Of a DNA stretch of 64,000 bases, positions 23,538-31,570 are shown piece after piece. This stretch comes from Thaumasiovibrio sp043421945. Lineage in GTDB: Bacteria > Pseudomonadota > Gammaproteobacteria > Enterobacterales > Vibrionaceae. Positions within the stretch are counted from its first letter, which is position 1. The number at the start of each line of letters is the position of its first letter. The translations under genes and the position numbers were made by a program. The notes under the pieces are model-generated. The model did not search any database and was not told where the DNA came from. It saw only the letters and a list, made by a program, of their open reading frames with translations. The stretch is taken from the NCBI GenBank assembly GCA_043421945.1, contig JBHOGO010000014.1, positions 1-64,000 on the forward strand. The letters are read 5' to 3'.

Positions 23538-26102
23538 TTATTCGGCGTGCAGCTTAGCTGCGCGTCGACGTTGATTCCAGCCTAATCCACCCAAAATTAA
23601 TAATGTTGGGATAAATACCCACTCTTTCATCGGTCTATCCGTCGGGACACTGACTTGAGTTATCTCCCAATCGAAGTCGATTCCAGCTGCTTCCGCAGGG
23701 CTACCAAACTCGATCATATCGACAATCACCTTGCCATCATTCTCGATGAGCATAAGGCCCGTAGAACCAATACGCTCTTCTGCGCCGACCGCATTTTCAT
23801 CGAAAGGCAACAGTACGTGTTTACTGACGATATTACCTTCGAGATTTTCTCCACGAACCTGAAGCTCCAAAGGTGTACCGATAGGAAGACTTTCCGCAAC
23901 TTGGCTAATGTCGATACCAGCAGTGATCTCTTTAGCGGGGTAGACTTCATCCCACCAGAAGCCAGGACGGAGCAGGGTAAAAGTGATTATCAAGAGTAGT
24001 ACAACTTCCCACCATTTAGTTTTCGTGAACCACCAGCCTTGCGTGGCAGCAGAGAAGGTTAACATGGCAATCACTGCTGAACTGACGGTGAGGAATAGGT
24101 GCCATCCCGATTGAATATTCATTAATAGCAACTGCGTATTGAAGATAAACATAAAGGGCAAAATCGCGGTTCTAATGTCGTAGGTAAAACCTTGAATCCC
24201 TGTCCTAATCGGATCTGATTTAGCAATGGCAGCGGCAGCGAAAGCAGCGAGACCTACCGGCGGGGTATCGTCGGCGAGAATGCCAAAGTAGAACACAAAT
24301 AGGTGAACAGCAATCAGTGGGATGATCAGACCATTTTGCGCACCAAGGGTAACGATGACAGGTGCCATTAGCGTTGAAACAACGATATAGTTTGCTGTCG
24401 TCGGTAGCCCCATGCCGAGGATCAGGCTGATGACAGCAGTAAATAGCAGCATCAGAATGATGTTACCGCCAGAAATGAACTCGACAAAGTCAGTCATAAC
24501 GAGCCCGATACCTGTCAGGGTGACGACACCAACGACGGTGCCAGCTGCAGCTGTCGCAACACCGATACCGATCATGTTGCGACCACCTGTCACTAAGCTA
24601 CCTAGTAGGTCATCAATACCATCATAAACGGCTGATTTTATAGTTTGATGGCGGCTAAAGAAGGCGATGAGTGGTCGCTGAGTCAACAAGATAAAGATCA
24701 TGAAGCATGTCGCCCAAAATGCCGACAGTCCTGGCGAGAAGCGCTCAACGACAAGACACCAAACCAGCACGACAATAGGGAGTAAGAAGTACAGCCCAGA
24801 CTTCAGTGTTGGACCTGGCTCTGGCACTTCAGTGAGTGATTCTGTCGGCGCCTCTGCTATATGACGATAGTTAGCGGCGATTCTGATTAATGCCACATAA
24901 GCGACGATGACGACAATGGCAATCAATGGCGTTGCAGCCGCGCCAAAGGCATCTTTTGTCCATCCGACACCGTAATAAATGGCACCACTAAGGACAACTA
25001 AGCCGAGAATAGTAGCACTAAAAGCGAGTAAACTTTGCGCTAGAGTAGGCTTATGACGACGTGGCAAGCCTGACATGCCAGCTTTGCACGCTTCAAGGTG
25101 GACGATGTACAGCAGGGCAATATAAGAGATGAGAGCAGGTAACAGTGCTGCTCGAATGACCTCAACATATGATATGCCAACATACTCGACCATTAAGAAG
25201 GCAGCAGCCCCCATTATAGGTGGTGTTAACTGACCATTGGTTGATGCTGCGACTTCGACAGCGCCCGCTTTGGTTCCCGGAAAGCCAACTTTTTTCATCA
25301 ATGGAATCGTAAAGGTACCTGTCGTTACGACATTGGCAATGGATGATCCAGAAACAAGCCCTGAAAGACCTGATGCGACAACGGCAGCTTTAGCCGGTCC
25401 ACCGCGCATATGACCTAAAAGTGAAAAAGCGACTTTGATGAAGTAAGCTCCCGCTCCCGCTTTTTCTAACATGGCGCCAAAAAGCACAAATAGAAAAACA
25501 AAAGAAGTAGATACCCCGAGGGCAACACCGAATACCCCTTCTGTCGTCAACCATAAATGCGACATCGCTTTATTCAAGCTAGCCCCTTTATGGGCAATCA
25601 CATCAGGCATATGTGGGCCACCGAAGGTATACAGCAAAAAGACTGCTGCAACGACCATTAATGGCGGTCCCAATGCACGTCGCGTAGCTTCGAGGAGCAG
25701 TATCATACCCGTTACAGCAAAGACAATATCTGCAGAGGTAGGTGCACCTGAACGACCCGCAAGTGATGAATAAAATAAGTAGATGTAAGCAGCAGAGAAG
25801 CTACCTGCAAGTGCTAAAACCCAATCTTGAATTGGAACATAATTTCTTGGAGAGCGTGAGAGCGCGGGGTATGCCGTAAACGCCAAGAAGATAGCAAATG
25901 CTAAGTGAATTGAGCGTGCCTCAGTGTCGTTTAAAACACCAAAGTTAAATATAAACGGGAGTGGTGAAGCGTACCAAAGCTGAAACAGTGACCAGCACAG
26001 TGGTACTAGCCATAAGATACGGCCAGCAATGCCATCGGGGTTTCGGCCCCCAGTATCGGCCTGCGCTACCATATCCTGTACATCGGGAGTTGTCTTTGCC
26101 AT
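23538..26102 (-). CDS. TRAP transporter fused permease (4TM/12TM), TAXI type, with DUF3394
   Basis: The 854-residue protein fuses the small (DctQ-like) and large (DctM-like) membrane subunits. The large part carries long helices and TRAP motifs such as SGSSIANVVTTGTFTIPLMK, GMGLPTTANYIV and FYFGILADDTPPVGLAA. The C-terminal portion (about residues 690-850, with FWWDEVYPAKEITAG and PAEAAGIDFDW) is the DUF3394 extension. Fused permeases of this type pair with TAXI binding proteins, which is the gene upstream. They use an ion gradient to import organic acids. The substrate here is not evident, though dicarboxylates or glutamate-like acids are common. Confidence 0.95.
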   Translation of the reverse strand: MAKTTPDVQDMVAQADTGGRNPDGIAGRILWLVPLCWSLFQLWYASPLPFIFNFGVLNDTEARSIHLAFAIFLAFTAYPALSRSPRNYVPIQDWVLALAGSFSAAYIYLFYSSLAGRSGAPTSADIVFAVTGMILLLEATRRALGPPLMVVAAVFLLYTFGGPHMPDVIAHKGASLNKAMSHLWLTTEGVFGVALGVSTSFVFLFVLFGAMLEKAGAGAYFIKVAFSLLGHMRGGPAKAAVVASGLSGLVSGSSIANVVTTGTFTIPLMKKVGFPGTKAGAVEVAASTNGQLTPPIMGAAAFLMVEYVGISYVEVIRAALLPALISYIALLYIVHLEACKAGMSGLPRRHKPTLAQSLLAFSATILGLVVLSGAIYYGVGWTKDAFGAAATPLIAIVVIVAYVALIRIAANYRHIAEAPTESLTEVPEPGPTLKSGLYFLLPIVVLVWCLVVERFSPGLSAFWATCFMIFILLTQRPLIAFFSRHQTIKSAVYDGIDDLLGSLVTGGRNMIGIGVATAAAGTVVGVVTLTGIGLVMTDFVEFISGGNIILMLLFTAVISLILGMGLPTTANYIVVSTLMAPVIVTLGAQNGLIIPLIAVHLFVFYFGILADDTPPVGLAAFAAAAIAKSDPIRTGIQGFTYDIRTAILPFMFIFNTQLLLMNIQSGWHLFLTVSSAVIAMLTFSAATQGWWFTKTKWWEVVLLLIITFTLLRPGFWWDEVYPAKEITAGIDISQVAESLPIGTPLELQVRGENLEGNIVSKHVLLPFDENAVGAEERIGSTGLMLIENDGKVIVDMIEFGSPAEAAGIDFDWEITQVSVPTDRPMKEWVFIPTLLILGGLGWNQRRRAAKLHAE

Positions 26103-26150
26103 AGAACATCCTTGGAAAGAGGGAAGTGAGATGTCTGCGGTCTAAATACC

Positions 26151-26170
26151 AAAGGGGCCGAAGCCCCTTT
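26151..26170 (-). other. UUCG-capped intercistronic hairpin in the TRAP operon
   Basis: On the minus strand AAAGGGGC, TTCG and GCCCCTTT form an 8-base stem with a C(UUCG)G tetraloop, exceptionally stable in RNA. It lies 24 bases after the binding-protein stop codon and before the permease. No T run follows. Such hairpins often protect the 3' end of the binding-protein message so that it accumulates above the permease. Confidence 0.7.
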
Positions 26171-26193
26171 AATCATAGCCGCTTTAAGCGAAC

Positions 26194-27156
26194 TTACAGC
26201 AGACCAATTTCTTTGTAGTATTTCTCAGCACCAGGGTGCAACGGAATGGATAGACCATCGCTTACCATGTTCTCTTTTTCAAGATTAGCAAACGCTGGGT
26301 GAAGGCGCTTAAAGGTATCAAAACTTTCGAATACAGATTTCACGACCTGATAGACAACTTCATCACTGAGGTCTGATGTAGTCACCATCGTTGCTGCTAC
26401 ACCAAAGCTGTTTACGTCTGTATCGGTACCGCGGTACATACCTGCAGGTACTGTACTCATGGCATAGTAAGGTGTCTCTTCAACAATTTTGCTGATTTCA
26501 GGGCTCGATGCCGAGATGAGCTTTGCATCACAAGATGTCGTTGCTTCTTTAATTGATCCATTTGGATGACCAACGACATAAACGAAGGCATCAATTTTAT
26601 TATCGCAAAGTGCTTGTGAACGCTCTGAACCTTTCAGCTCTGAGGTCAATTTAAAATCAGCGTTTGTCCAACCTAGAGCGTCCATGACCACGCCCATCGT
26701 CGCACGGTCACCAGAGCCAGGGTTACCGATATTGACACGTTTTCCCTTTAGGTCTTCTAGTTTTTCAATGCCAGAGTCAGCACGTGCGATGATGTTGAAC
26801 GGTTCAGTGTGTAGGGAGAAAACTGCGCGCAGCTTTTTATAGGGGCCTTGTTCTTCGAACTTACTCGTACCATTGTAGCCGTGATACTGCCAATCAGACT
26901 GTACGATACCGAAATCTAACTCTTCTGAACGAATAGTATTAACATTATAAATTGACCCGCCAGTCGATTCGACGGAGCAGCGGATGCTGTGATCTTTACG
27001 ATCTTTATTGATCAGACGACAAATCGCACCACCAGTAGGGTAATAAACACCAGTGACCGATCCTGTGCCTATGGTAATGAACTCTTGGGCACTCCATGCC
27101 GGTGAACTTGCGATCGCCGCGGTGAGGAAAGCGGTCGCTTTGATAATATTGTTCAT
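26194..27156 (-). CDS. TAXI-family TRAP transporter solute-binding protein
   Basis: The 320-residue protein has a signal peptide (MNNIIKATAFLTAAIASSPAWS) and the TAXI signature: FITIGTGSVTGVYYPTGGAICRLIN, then VESTGGSIYNVNTIRSEELDFGIVQSDW. The segment KGKRVNIGNPGSGDRATMGVVMDALGW, written here as three pieces of the second lobe, is also typical. It captures the solute in the periplasm for the fused permease 91 bases downstream. It is probably the first gene of the operon; ATG 27156 follows AGGAAGAT. Confidence 0.95.
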   Translation of the reverse strand: MNNIIKATAFLTAAIASSPAWSAQEFITIGTGSVTGVYYPTGGAICRLINKDRKDHSIRCSVESTGGSIYNVNTIRSEELDFGIVQSDWQYHGYNGTSKFEEQGPYKKLRAVFSLHTEPFNIIARADSGIEKLEDLKGKRVNIGNPGSGDRATMGVVMDALGWTNADFKLTSELKGSERSQALCDNKIDAFVYVVGHPNGSIKEATTSCDAKLISASSPEISKIVEETPYYAMSTVPAGMYRGTDTDVNSFGVAATMVTTSDLSDEVVYQVVKSVFESFDTFKRLHPAFANLEKENMVSDGLSIPLHPGAEKYYKEIGLL

Positions 27157-27367
27157 TTTATCTTCCTGTTATGAGTCTTTGTGTTGCTTTTTGGATGCAT
27201 CTACTGATGCGGATGGGGGTTTTATATTAATGTTCGGTTAAATTTTACTGACTCGTAACAGAAAGGGAAGAGAAATATTTTATGCTACAGGGGCTATTTA
27301 GTGAATTTCAGGTGTTTTTGTGAACAATAGCGGGACAAAGAGGTATAAAAGCAGGGTTTGTTGAGTC

Positions 27368-27392
27368 AACAGGGAGGGGCTCTCCCTGTTGA
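27368..27392 (-). terminator. Hairpin downstream of argR
   Basis: CAACAGGGAG and CTCCCTGTTG form a perfect 10-base stem with a 5-base loop, 35 bases after the argR stop. There is no strong T run on the minus strand, so its role as a terminator is only probable. Confidence 0.55.
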
Positions 27393-27426
27393 AGATAGAA
27401 CTGTGTTGTGACTTTAAAGTGAACAA

Positions 27427-27897
27427 TTAGCCGCTGAATTCAAATAATTCACAGACAGCATCGTAAAGCTCTTTTGTGGTCATATCTTGGGTTGGCGTAA
27501 TGAAGATAGTATCGTCACCTGCAACGGCTCCGAGAATCCCTTCTGCCTTTCCTAGTGAGTCTAGAAGACGTGCAATCAGTTGTGCAGCGCCTGGCCCTGT
27601 ATGAATAACGACCAGTGCGTTATTGTATCCAACATCCATGACGAGTTCACGAAGAGAGCTGGATGTTGTAGGGACACCCAATTCTACAGGTAGGCAATAG
27701 ACCATTTCCATTTTAGCATTGCGCGTTCGCACAGCACCAAATTTGGTCAGCATGCGAGAGACTTTAGATTGATTAATATTCTCAAAGCCTTGGCCTTTGA
27801 GCGCTTCAACAATTTCACCTTGAGAGCTGAATTTCTCTTCTTTTAGAATTGCTTTAAACGCTTTGACAAGGCGTTCTTGTTTATCGGCACTTCGCAT
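27427..27897 (-). CDS. argR: Arginine repressor ArgR
   Basis: ArgR is the arginine-sensing hexameric repressor of arginine synthesis genes. The 156-residue product has the N-terminal winged helix (KQERLVKAFKAILKEEKF through INQSKVSRMLTKFGAVRTRN). The C-terminal oligomerisation and arginine-binding domain has HTGPGAAQLIARLLD and AGDDTIFITP with its paired aspartates. It is divergent from mdh, the arrangement also seen in E. coli and vibrios. The ribosome binding site is weak. I could not identify convincing ARG boxes upstream. Confidence 0.97.
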   Translation of the reverse strand: MRSADKQERLVKAFKAILKEEKFSSQGEIVEALKGQGFENINQSKVSRMLTKFGAVRTRNAKMEMVYCLPVELGVPTTSSSLRELVMDVGYNNALVVIHTGPGAAQLIARLLDSLGKAEGILGAVAGDDTIFITPTQDMTTKELYDAVCELFEFSG

Positions 27898-28232
27898 ATC
27901 TATTACTTTTTCTTATTCGATAAATTAAGAGGATATTGTGGCACAGAGTGACTGAAAGTGGCAATGTGATTCACTTTTAGTCTCAGGACACAATTCTTTA
28001 CAGGTCAACAAACAGGGTTATTGGTGACGTTTTTTGCTTTAATCATCGCCGGATGTACATTCATTGTTAATGCATGTTAATCCATATGCCGGTTTCTTTT
28101 TCTCTGACATTACTATACAGAAATTCAACATCAACCCTAGATTCATTTATACGTTAGTATGCCGGATATGAGGGAATAATTACCGACTTTTAGCGATTTT
28201 TGAGAGCTAGGTAAGGGTTGCAGTCATGCGGC
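27898..28232. other. Divergent intergenic region argR/mdh
   Basis: This is the argR-proximal part of a 479-base gap. It holds scattered half-sites such as AGATTCATTTATAC, but no pair with the spacing of a full ARG box, and no small frame with a ribosome binding site. The mdh promoter follows at 28233. Confidence 0.4.
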
Positions 28233-28261
28233 TTGTTACAGACTTGTAGCACGTATATTAT
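28233..28261 (+). promoter_or_regulatory. Sigma-70-type promoter of mdh
   Basis: TTGTTA (28233-28238) and TATTAT (28256-28261) are separated by exactly 17 bases. The expected start near 28268 leaves a leader of about 110 bases before the mdh ATG. Confidence 0.6.
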
Positions 28262-28376
28262 CCATCTTGCGTAAGGTCGCAAAGCCGAAGCTGTCTGATT
28301 GTATTTACAATTGGCTTGCTATACGGTCATAAACAAAGAAAAAAATCGTGAAACGTCTGAAACAAGGAGAATTAAC

Positions 28377-29315
28377 ATGAAAGTTGCTGTTATAGGCGCT
28401 GCAGGTGGTATTGGTCAAGCTCTCGCTTTATTACTTAAAAACCAACTGCCCGCAGGTTCTGACCTAGCGCTTTATGATATTGCACCTGTTACCCCAGGTG
28501 TTGCTGTCGACCTCAGTCATATCCCAACCCCCGTTTCTGTAAAAGGTTTCAGTGGTGAAGACCCGACGCCAGCGTTAGAAGGTGCTGATGTTGTGTTAAT
28601 CTCTGCGGGTGTTGCTCGTAAACCAGGCATGGATCGTGCCGATCTGTTTAATGTGAATGCGGGGATTGTTAAATCGCTTGCAGAGAAAATTGCAGTTACT
28701 TGCCCAACAGCGCTGGTGGGTATTATTACAAACCCTGTAAATACAACCGTTGCTATCGCAGCTGAAGTATTGAAGAAAGCGGGCGTGTATGACAAGCGTC
28801 GTCTTTTCGGCGTAACGACACTGGATGTTATTCGCTCAGAAACGTTTGTTGGTGAGCTGAAAGGCAAGAACCCATTAGAGGTTAATGTTCCCGTCATTGG
28901 TGGGCACTCTGGTGTAACGATCCTGCCATTGCTTTCTCAAGTTGAAGGTGTTGAGTTTACAAAAGAAGAGATTGAGGCGTTAACACCACGTATTCAAAAT
29001 GCAGGGACTGAAGTTGTTGAAGCGAAAGCAGGCGGCGGCTCAGCGACACTTTCGATGGGACAAGCGGCATGTCGTTTTGGTCTTTCGTTGGTGAAAGCAT
29101 TGCAAGGCGAAGCCAATGTTGTTGAGTGTGCTTATGTAGAAGGTGATGGCGCACATGCACGATTCTTCGCGCAGCCTGTTCTTCTGGGTAAAGGTGGCGT
29201 AGAAGAAATTCTAAGTTATGGTGAGCTTAGCGATTATGAGCAAACAGCACTAGAAAGCATGCTAGATACGCTACAAGGTGATATTGCTAAAGGCGAAGAG
29301 TTCGCTGTTAAGTAA
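28377..29315 (+). CDS. mdh: Malate dehydrogenase (NAD)
   Basis: Mdh interconverts malate and oxaloacetate in the citric acid cycle. The 312-residue protein, the same length as E. coli Mdh, has the dinucleotide motif VIGAAGGIGQALALLL. Active-site segments are SAGVARKPGMDRADLF with substrate arginines, ITNPVNTTV, and the catalytic histidine in IGGHSGVTILP. ATG 28377 has AAGGAG seven bases upstream. The longer frame from 28299 has no family similarity in its first 26 codons. Confidence 0.98.
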   Translation: MKVAVIGAAGGIGQALALLLKNQLPAGSDLALYDIAPVTPGVAVDLSHIPTPVSVKGFSGEDPTPALEGADVVLISAGVARKPGMDRADLFNVNAGIVKSLAEKIAVTCPTALVGIITNPVNTTVAIAAEVLKKAGVYDKRRLFGVTTLDVIRSETFVGELKGKNPLEVNVPVIGGHSGVTILPLLSQVEGVEFTKEEIEALTPRIQNAGTEVVEAKAGGGSATLSMGQAACRFGLSLVKALQGEANVVECAYVEGDGAHARFFAQPVLLGKGGVEEILSYGELSDYEQTALESMLDTLQGDIAKGEEFAVK

Positions 29316-29356
29316 AAAGAGTAGGGAGCTTACCTCCTACAATAAATAGCGATCAA

Positions 29357-29382
29357 AAAAAGCGGCTGAATGGCCGCTTTTT
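29357..29382 (+). terminator. Intrinsic terminator after mdh
   Basis: AAAAGCGGC and GCCGCTTTTT pair around a short loop with a T run, 41 bases past the mdh stop. It lies between convergent mdh and ispB; an A run on the left allows function in both directions. Confidence 0.88.
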
Positions 29383-29442
29383 ATTTGATACTACTTTGTC
29401 ATTAACTAACAAGTGTCGTTGAAGTGCGGATAATAGAGCGAT

Positions 29443-30414
29443 TTATTTACTACGATTAACCGCTAAGCCAGCAAGTGCAACGAGCGCCTGTTTATATTCC
29501 GATTCAGGTACGATGCTGAGAGCAGCAACGGCCTTCTGAGCTTCTTCTTCGGCCCGTTGACGAGTGTAGTCCAATGATCCTACTTCTTGCATGCAGGCGA
29601 GAATAGGATCCAGTAGATCGCGTCCATCGCCTTTTTCGATCGCGGTACGGATCATTGTTGCTTGTTCTTCATTTCCATGGTTCATGGCATGCAGCAGCGG
29701 TAGGGTGGGCTTGCCTTCGGCAAGATCGTCACCTGCATTTTTACCCATATCATCAGCATTTGCTGTGTAATCGAGCAGATCATCGATCAGCTGGAACGCT
29801 GTACCAAGATAACGTCCATAATCTTGCATCGCTTTTTCAATCGCTTCTGATGACTCCGCTAAGATAGCGCCAATCTGTGTCGCTGACTCAAAGAGGCGTG
29901 CCGTCTTAGAGTAGATGACTTGCATATAGGCGGCTTCAGACACATCTGCATCATGGATGTTCATGAGCTGGTGGACTTCGCCTTCCGCAATGACATTGGT
30001 TGCTTCACTCATAATATCTAGGATGCGCAATGAGCGCAGGCTCGTCATCATTTGGAATGAACGCGTGTAAATATAGTCACCGACTAAAACGCTAGCGGCA
30101 TTTCCAAACATCGCATTGGCTGTTGCTTTACCACGTCGCATATCGGATTCATCAACAACGTCATCGTGAAGTAAAGTTGCTGTATGAATGAACTCAATAA
30201 AAGCAGCTGCGGTCGTATGTTTATCGCCCTGATAGCCCAGAGCGCGAGCAGCTAAAACAGCCAAGATAGGGCGAAGTCGTTTACCACCGCTATTGACAAT
30301 ATAGAAGCCAAGTTGATTAATTAGCACAACTTCTGAATTCAGTTGGGCGAGAATTTTGTTGTCGACTTGCGTCATGTCATCATTTGTAAGTGATTGAATT
30401 GTTTTAAAATCCAT
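29443..30414 (-). CDS. ispB: Octaprenyl diphosphate synthase IspB
   Basis: IspB extends farnesyl diphosphate with isopentenyl units to make the C40 side chain of quinones. The 323-residue protein has the first aspartate-rich motif at LLHDDVVDESDMRRG (D84, D85, D88), the second at FQLIDDLLDYTA, and the GGKRLRP substrate segment. Chain length (octaprenyl) is assumed from orthology with E. coli; it cannot be read directly. It is divergent from rplU, the E. coli order. Confidence 0.96.
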   Translation of the reverse strand: MDFKTIQSLTNDDMTQVDNKILAQLNSEVVLINQLGFYIVNSGGKRLRPILAVLAARALGYQGDKHTTAAAFIEFIHTATLLHDDVVDESDMRRGKATANAMFGNAASVLVGDYIYTRSFQMMTSLRSLRILDIMSEATNVIAEGEVHQLMNIHDADVSEAAYMQVIYSKTARLFESATQIGAILAESSEAIEKAMQDYGRYLGTAFQLIDDLLDYTANADDMGKNAGDDLAEGKPTLPLLHAMNHGNEEQATMIRTAIEKGDGRDLLDPILACMQEVGSLDYTRQRAEEEAQKAVAALSIVPESEYKQALVALAGLAVNRSK

Positions 30415-30457
30415 TCGGCTTCTGACCCATTAGGCAAAGAGTTTATACTCTTTTGAA

Positions 30458-30479
30458 TATTGATAAATTGTTATCAATA
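30458..30479. repeat. Palindrome in the ispB/rplU divergent region
   Basis: TATTGATAA and TTATCAATA are perfect 9-base arms around ATTG, 44 bases upstream of the ispB start. It resembles but does not match Fur (one base too long) or FNR (spacing too wide) sites. It may be an operator for ispB or the ribosomal protein operon. Confidence 0.6.
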
Positions 30480-30689
30480 CTACACCATTTCGTGGCTATC
30501 TACATACCCTGAATCAAGCATTTAAGTTGACTAAGCATAGCTGCACAGCATTTCGCCAATTTTCTTTACTGAATTAGTTGCCAGAGCCAATGTTTTCGCG
30601 TAACATTCGCGCCCTATTGATGACAAGTTTAAGCGCATACCCATGTTTATTATATAGACAATGGCCTATGCGGAATCGGAGTATTATAT

Positions 30690-31001
30690 ATGTACGCGGT
30701 TTTCCAAAGTGGTGGTAAACAACACCGAGTAAGCGAAGGTCAAACCTTACGCTTGGAAAAACTGGACGTTGAGACTGGCGCAAGCGTTGAGTTCGACAGC
30801 GTTCTACTGATTGCAAATGGCGAAGAAGTAACTGTGGGTGCACCACTAATCAACGGTGGCAAGATCACTGCTGAGGTTATTTCTCACGGTCGCGGCGACA
30901 AAATTAAAGTTGTTAAGTTCCGTCGTCGTAAGCACTCTCGTAAGCAAATGGGCCACCGTCAGTGGTTCACTGAAGTCAAAATTACTGGCATCAGCGCTTA
31001 A
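30690..31001 (+). CDS. rplU: 50S ribosomal protein L21
   Basis: L21 is a 103-residue large-subunit protein that contacts 23S rRNA. The sequence MYAVFQSGGKQHRVSEGQ and the basic C-terminal KVVKFRRRKHSRKQMGHRQ are diagnostic. GGAG precedes the ATG by eight bases. It is followed 18 bases later by rpmA, forming the usual L21-L27 operon. Confidence 0.99.
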   Translation: MYAVFQSGGKQHRVSEGQTLRLEKLDVETGASVEFDSVLLIANGEEVTVGAPLINGGKITAEVISHGRGDKIKVVKFRRRKHSRKQMGHRQWFTEVKITGISA

Positions 31002-31019
31002 TTAGAGGAGATTTAAGAG

Positions 31020-31277
31020 ATGGCACACAAAAAAGCTGGCGGTTCGACTAATAACGGCCGTGATTCAGAAAGCAAACGCCTAGGTGTTAAGCGTTTCGGT
31101 GGTGAATCTGTTCTTGCAGGTAACATCATTGTTCGTCAACGTGGTACTAAGTTCCACGCTGGTAACAACGTAGGTTGCGGTAAAGACCACACTCTATTCG
31201 CTCTTACCGATGGTAAAGTGAAGTTCGAAGTTAAAGGTCCTAAAAACCGTAAATTTATCTCTATCGAATCTGAGTAA
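31020..31277 (+). CDS. rpmA: 50S ribosomal protein L27
   Basis: L27 (85 residues) reaches the peptidyl transferase centre with its N-terminal tail. The opening MAHKKAGGSTNNGRDSESKR is diagnostic and starts directly with the functional tail, so no cleavable leader as in Firmicutes. GAGGAGAT lies upstream. A terminator follows, which separates it from obgE. Confidence 0.99.
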   Translation: MAHKKAGGSTNNGRDSESKRLGVKRFGGESVLAGNIIVRQRGTKFHAGNNVGCGKDHTLFALTDGKVKFEVKGPKNRKFISIESE

Positions 31278-31298
31278 TTTCAGTCTCGAGAAAGAATT

Positions 31299-31328
31299 AA
31301 AAGCCCTGCCTTTATGGCGGGGTTTTTC
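31299..31328 (+). terminator. Intrinsic terminator after rpmA
   Basis: AAGCCCTGCC and GGCGGGGTTT pair over ten bases with two G/T pairs around a TTTAT loop, followed by a T run. It ends the rplU-rpmA transcript. Confidence 0.88.
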
Positions 31329-31382
31329 TTTTTTAGAGAGAGAGGCTTTTCTATCCGAAAGTTAGGAAGCTGAAATGATATC

Positions 31383-31438
31383 GACGTGTTTATCTTTCAA
31401 TACTTTAAATGTAAACCGTGTTGAAAGATAAGCACGTC
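31383..31438. repeat. Inverted repeat with 18-base arms between rpmA and obgE
   Basis: GACGTGTTTATCTTTCAA (31383-31400) pairs with 31421-31438 at 17 of 18 positions, the exception being a G/T wobble. A 20-base spacer separates the arms. No T run follows. It lies in the obgE leader region and no gene overlaps it. Confidence 0.85.
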
Positions 31439-31570
31439 AAAGTGCCCCGTAGCGTTTAAGGACAGACTGGAAAACGACGAGAGAAGCTCGTTTTCACTAT
31501 ACTGTGGGAAATCGGTGTTTCTGTTGGCAACGGGAAAGCACAACGAGACGCGATAGCGTGGAGAAATAAC

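Noticed and set aside
27898..28232. ARG boxes for argR autoregulation
   Set aside because: Only isolated half-sites were seen; no pair with the right symmetry and spacing.
30458..30479. Fur box or FNR site
   Set aside because: Half-sites are similar, but the spacing is one base too long for Fur and four too long for FNR.
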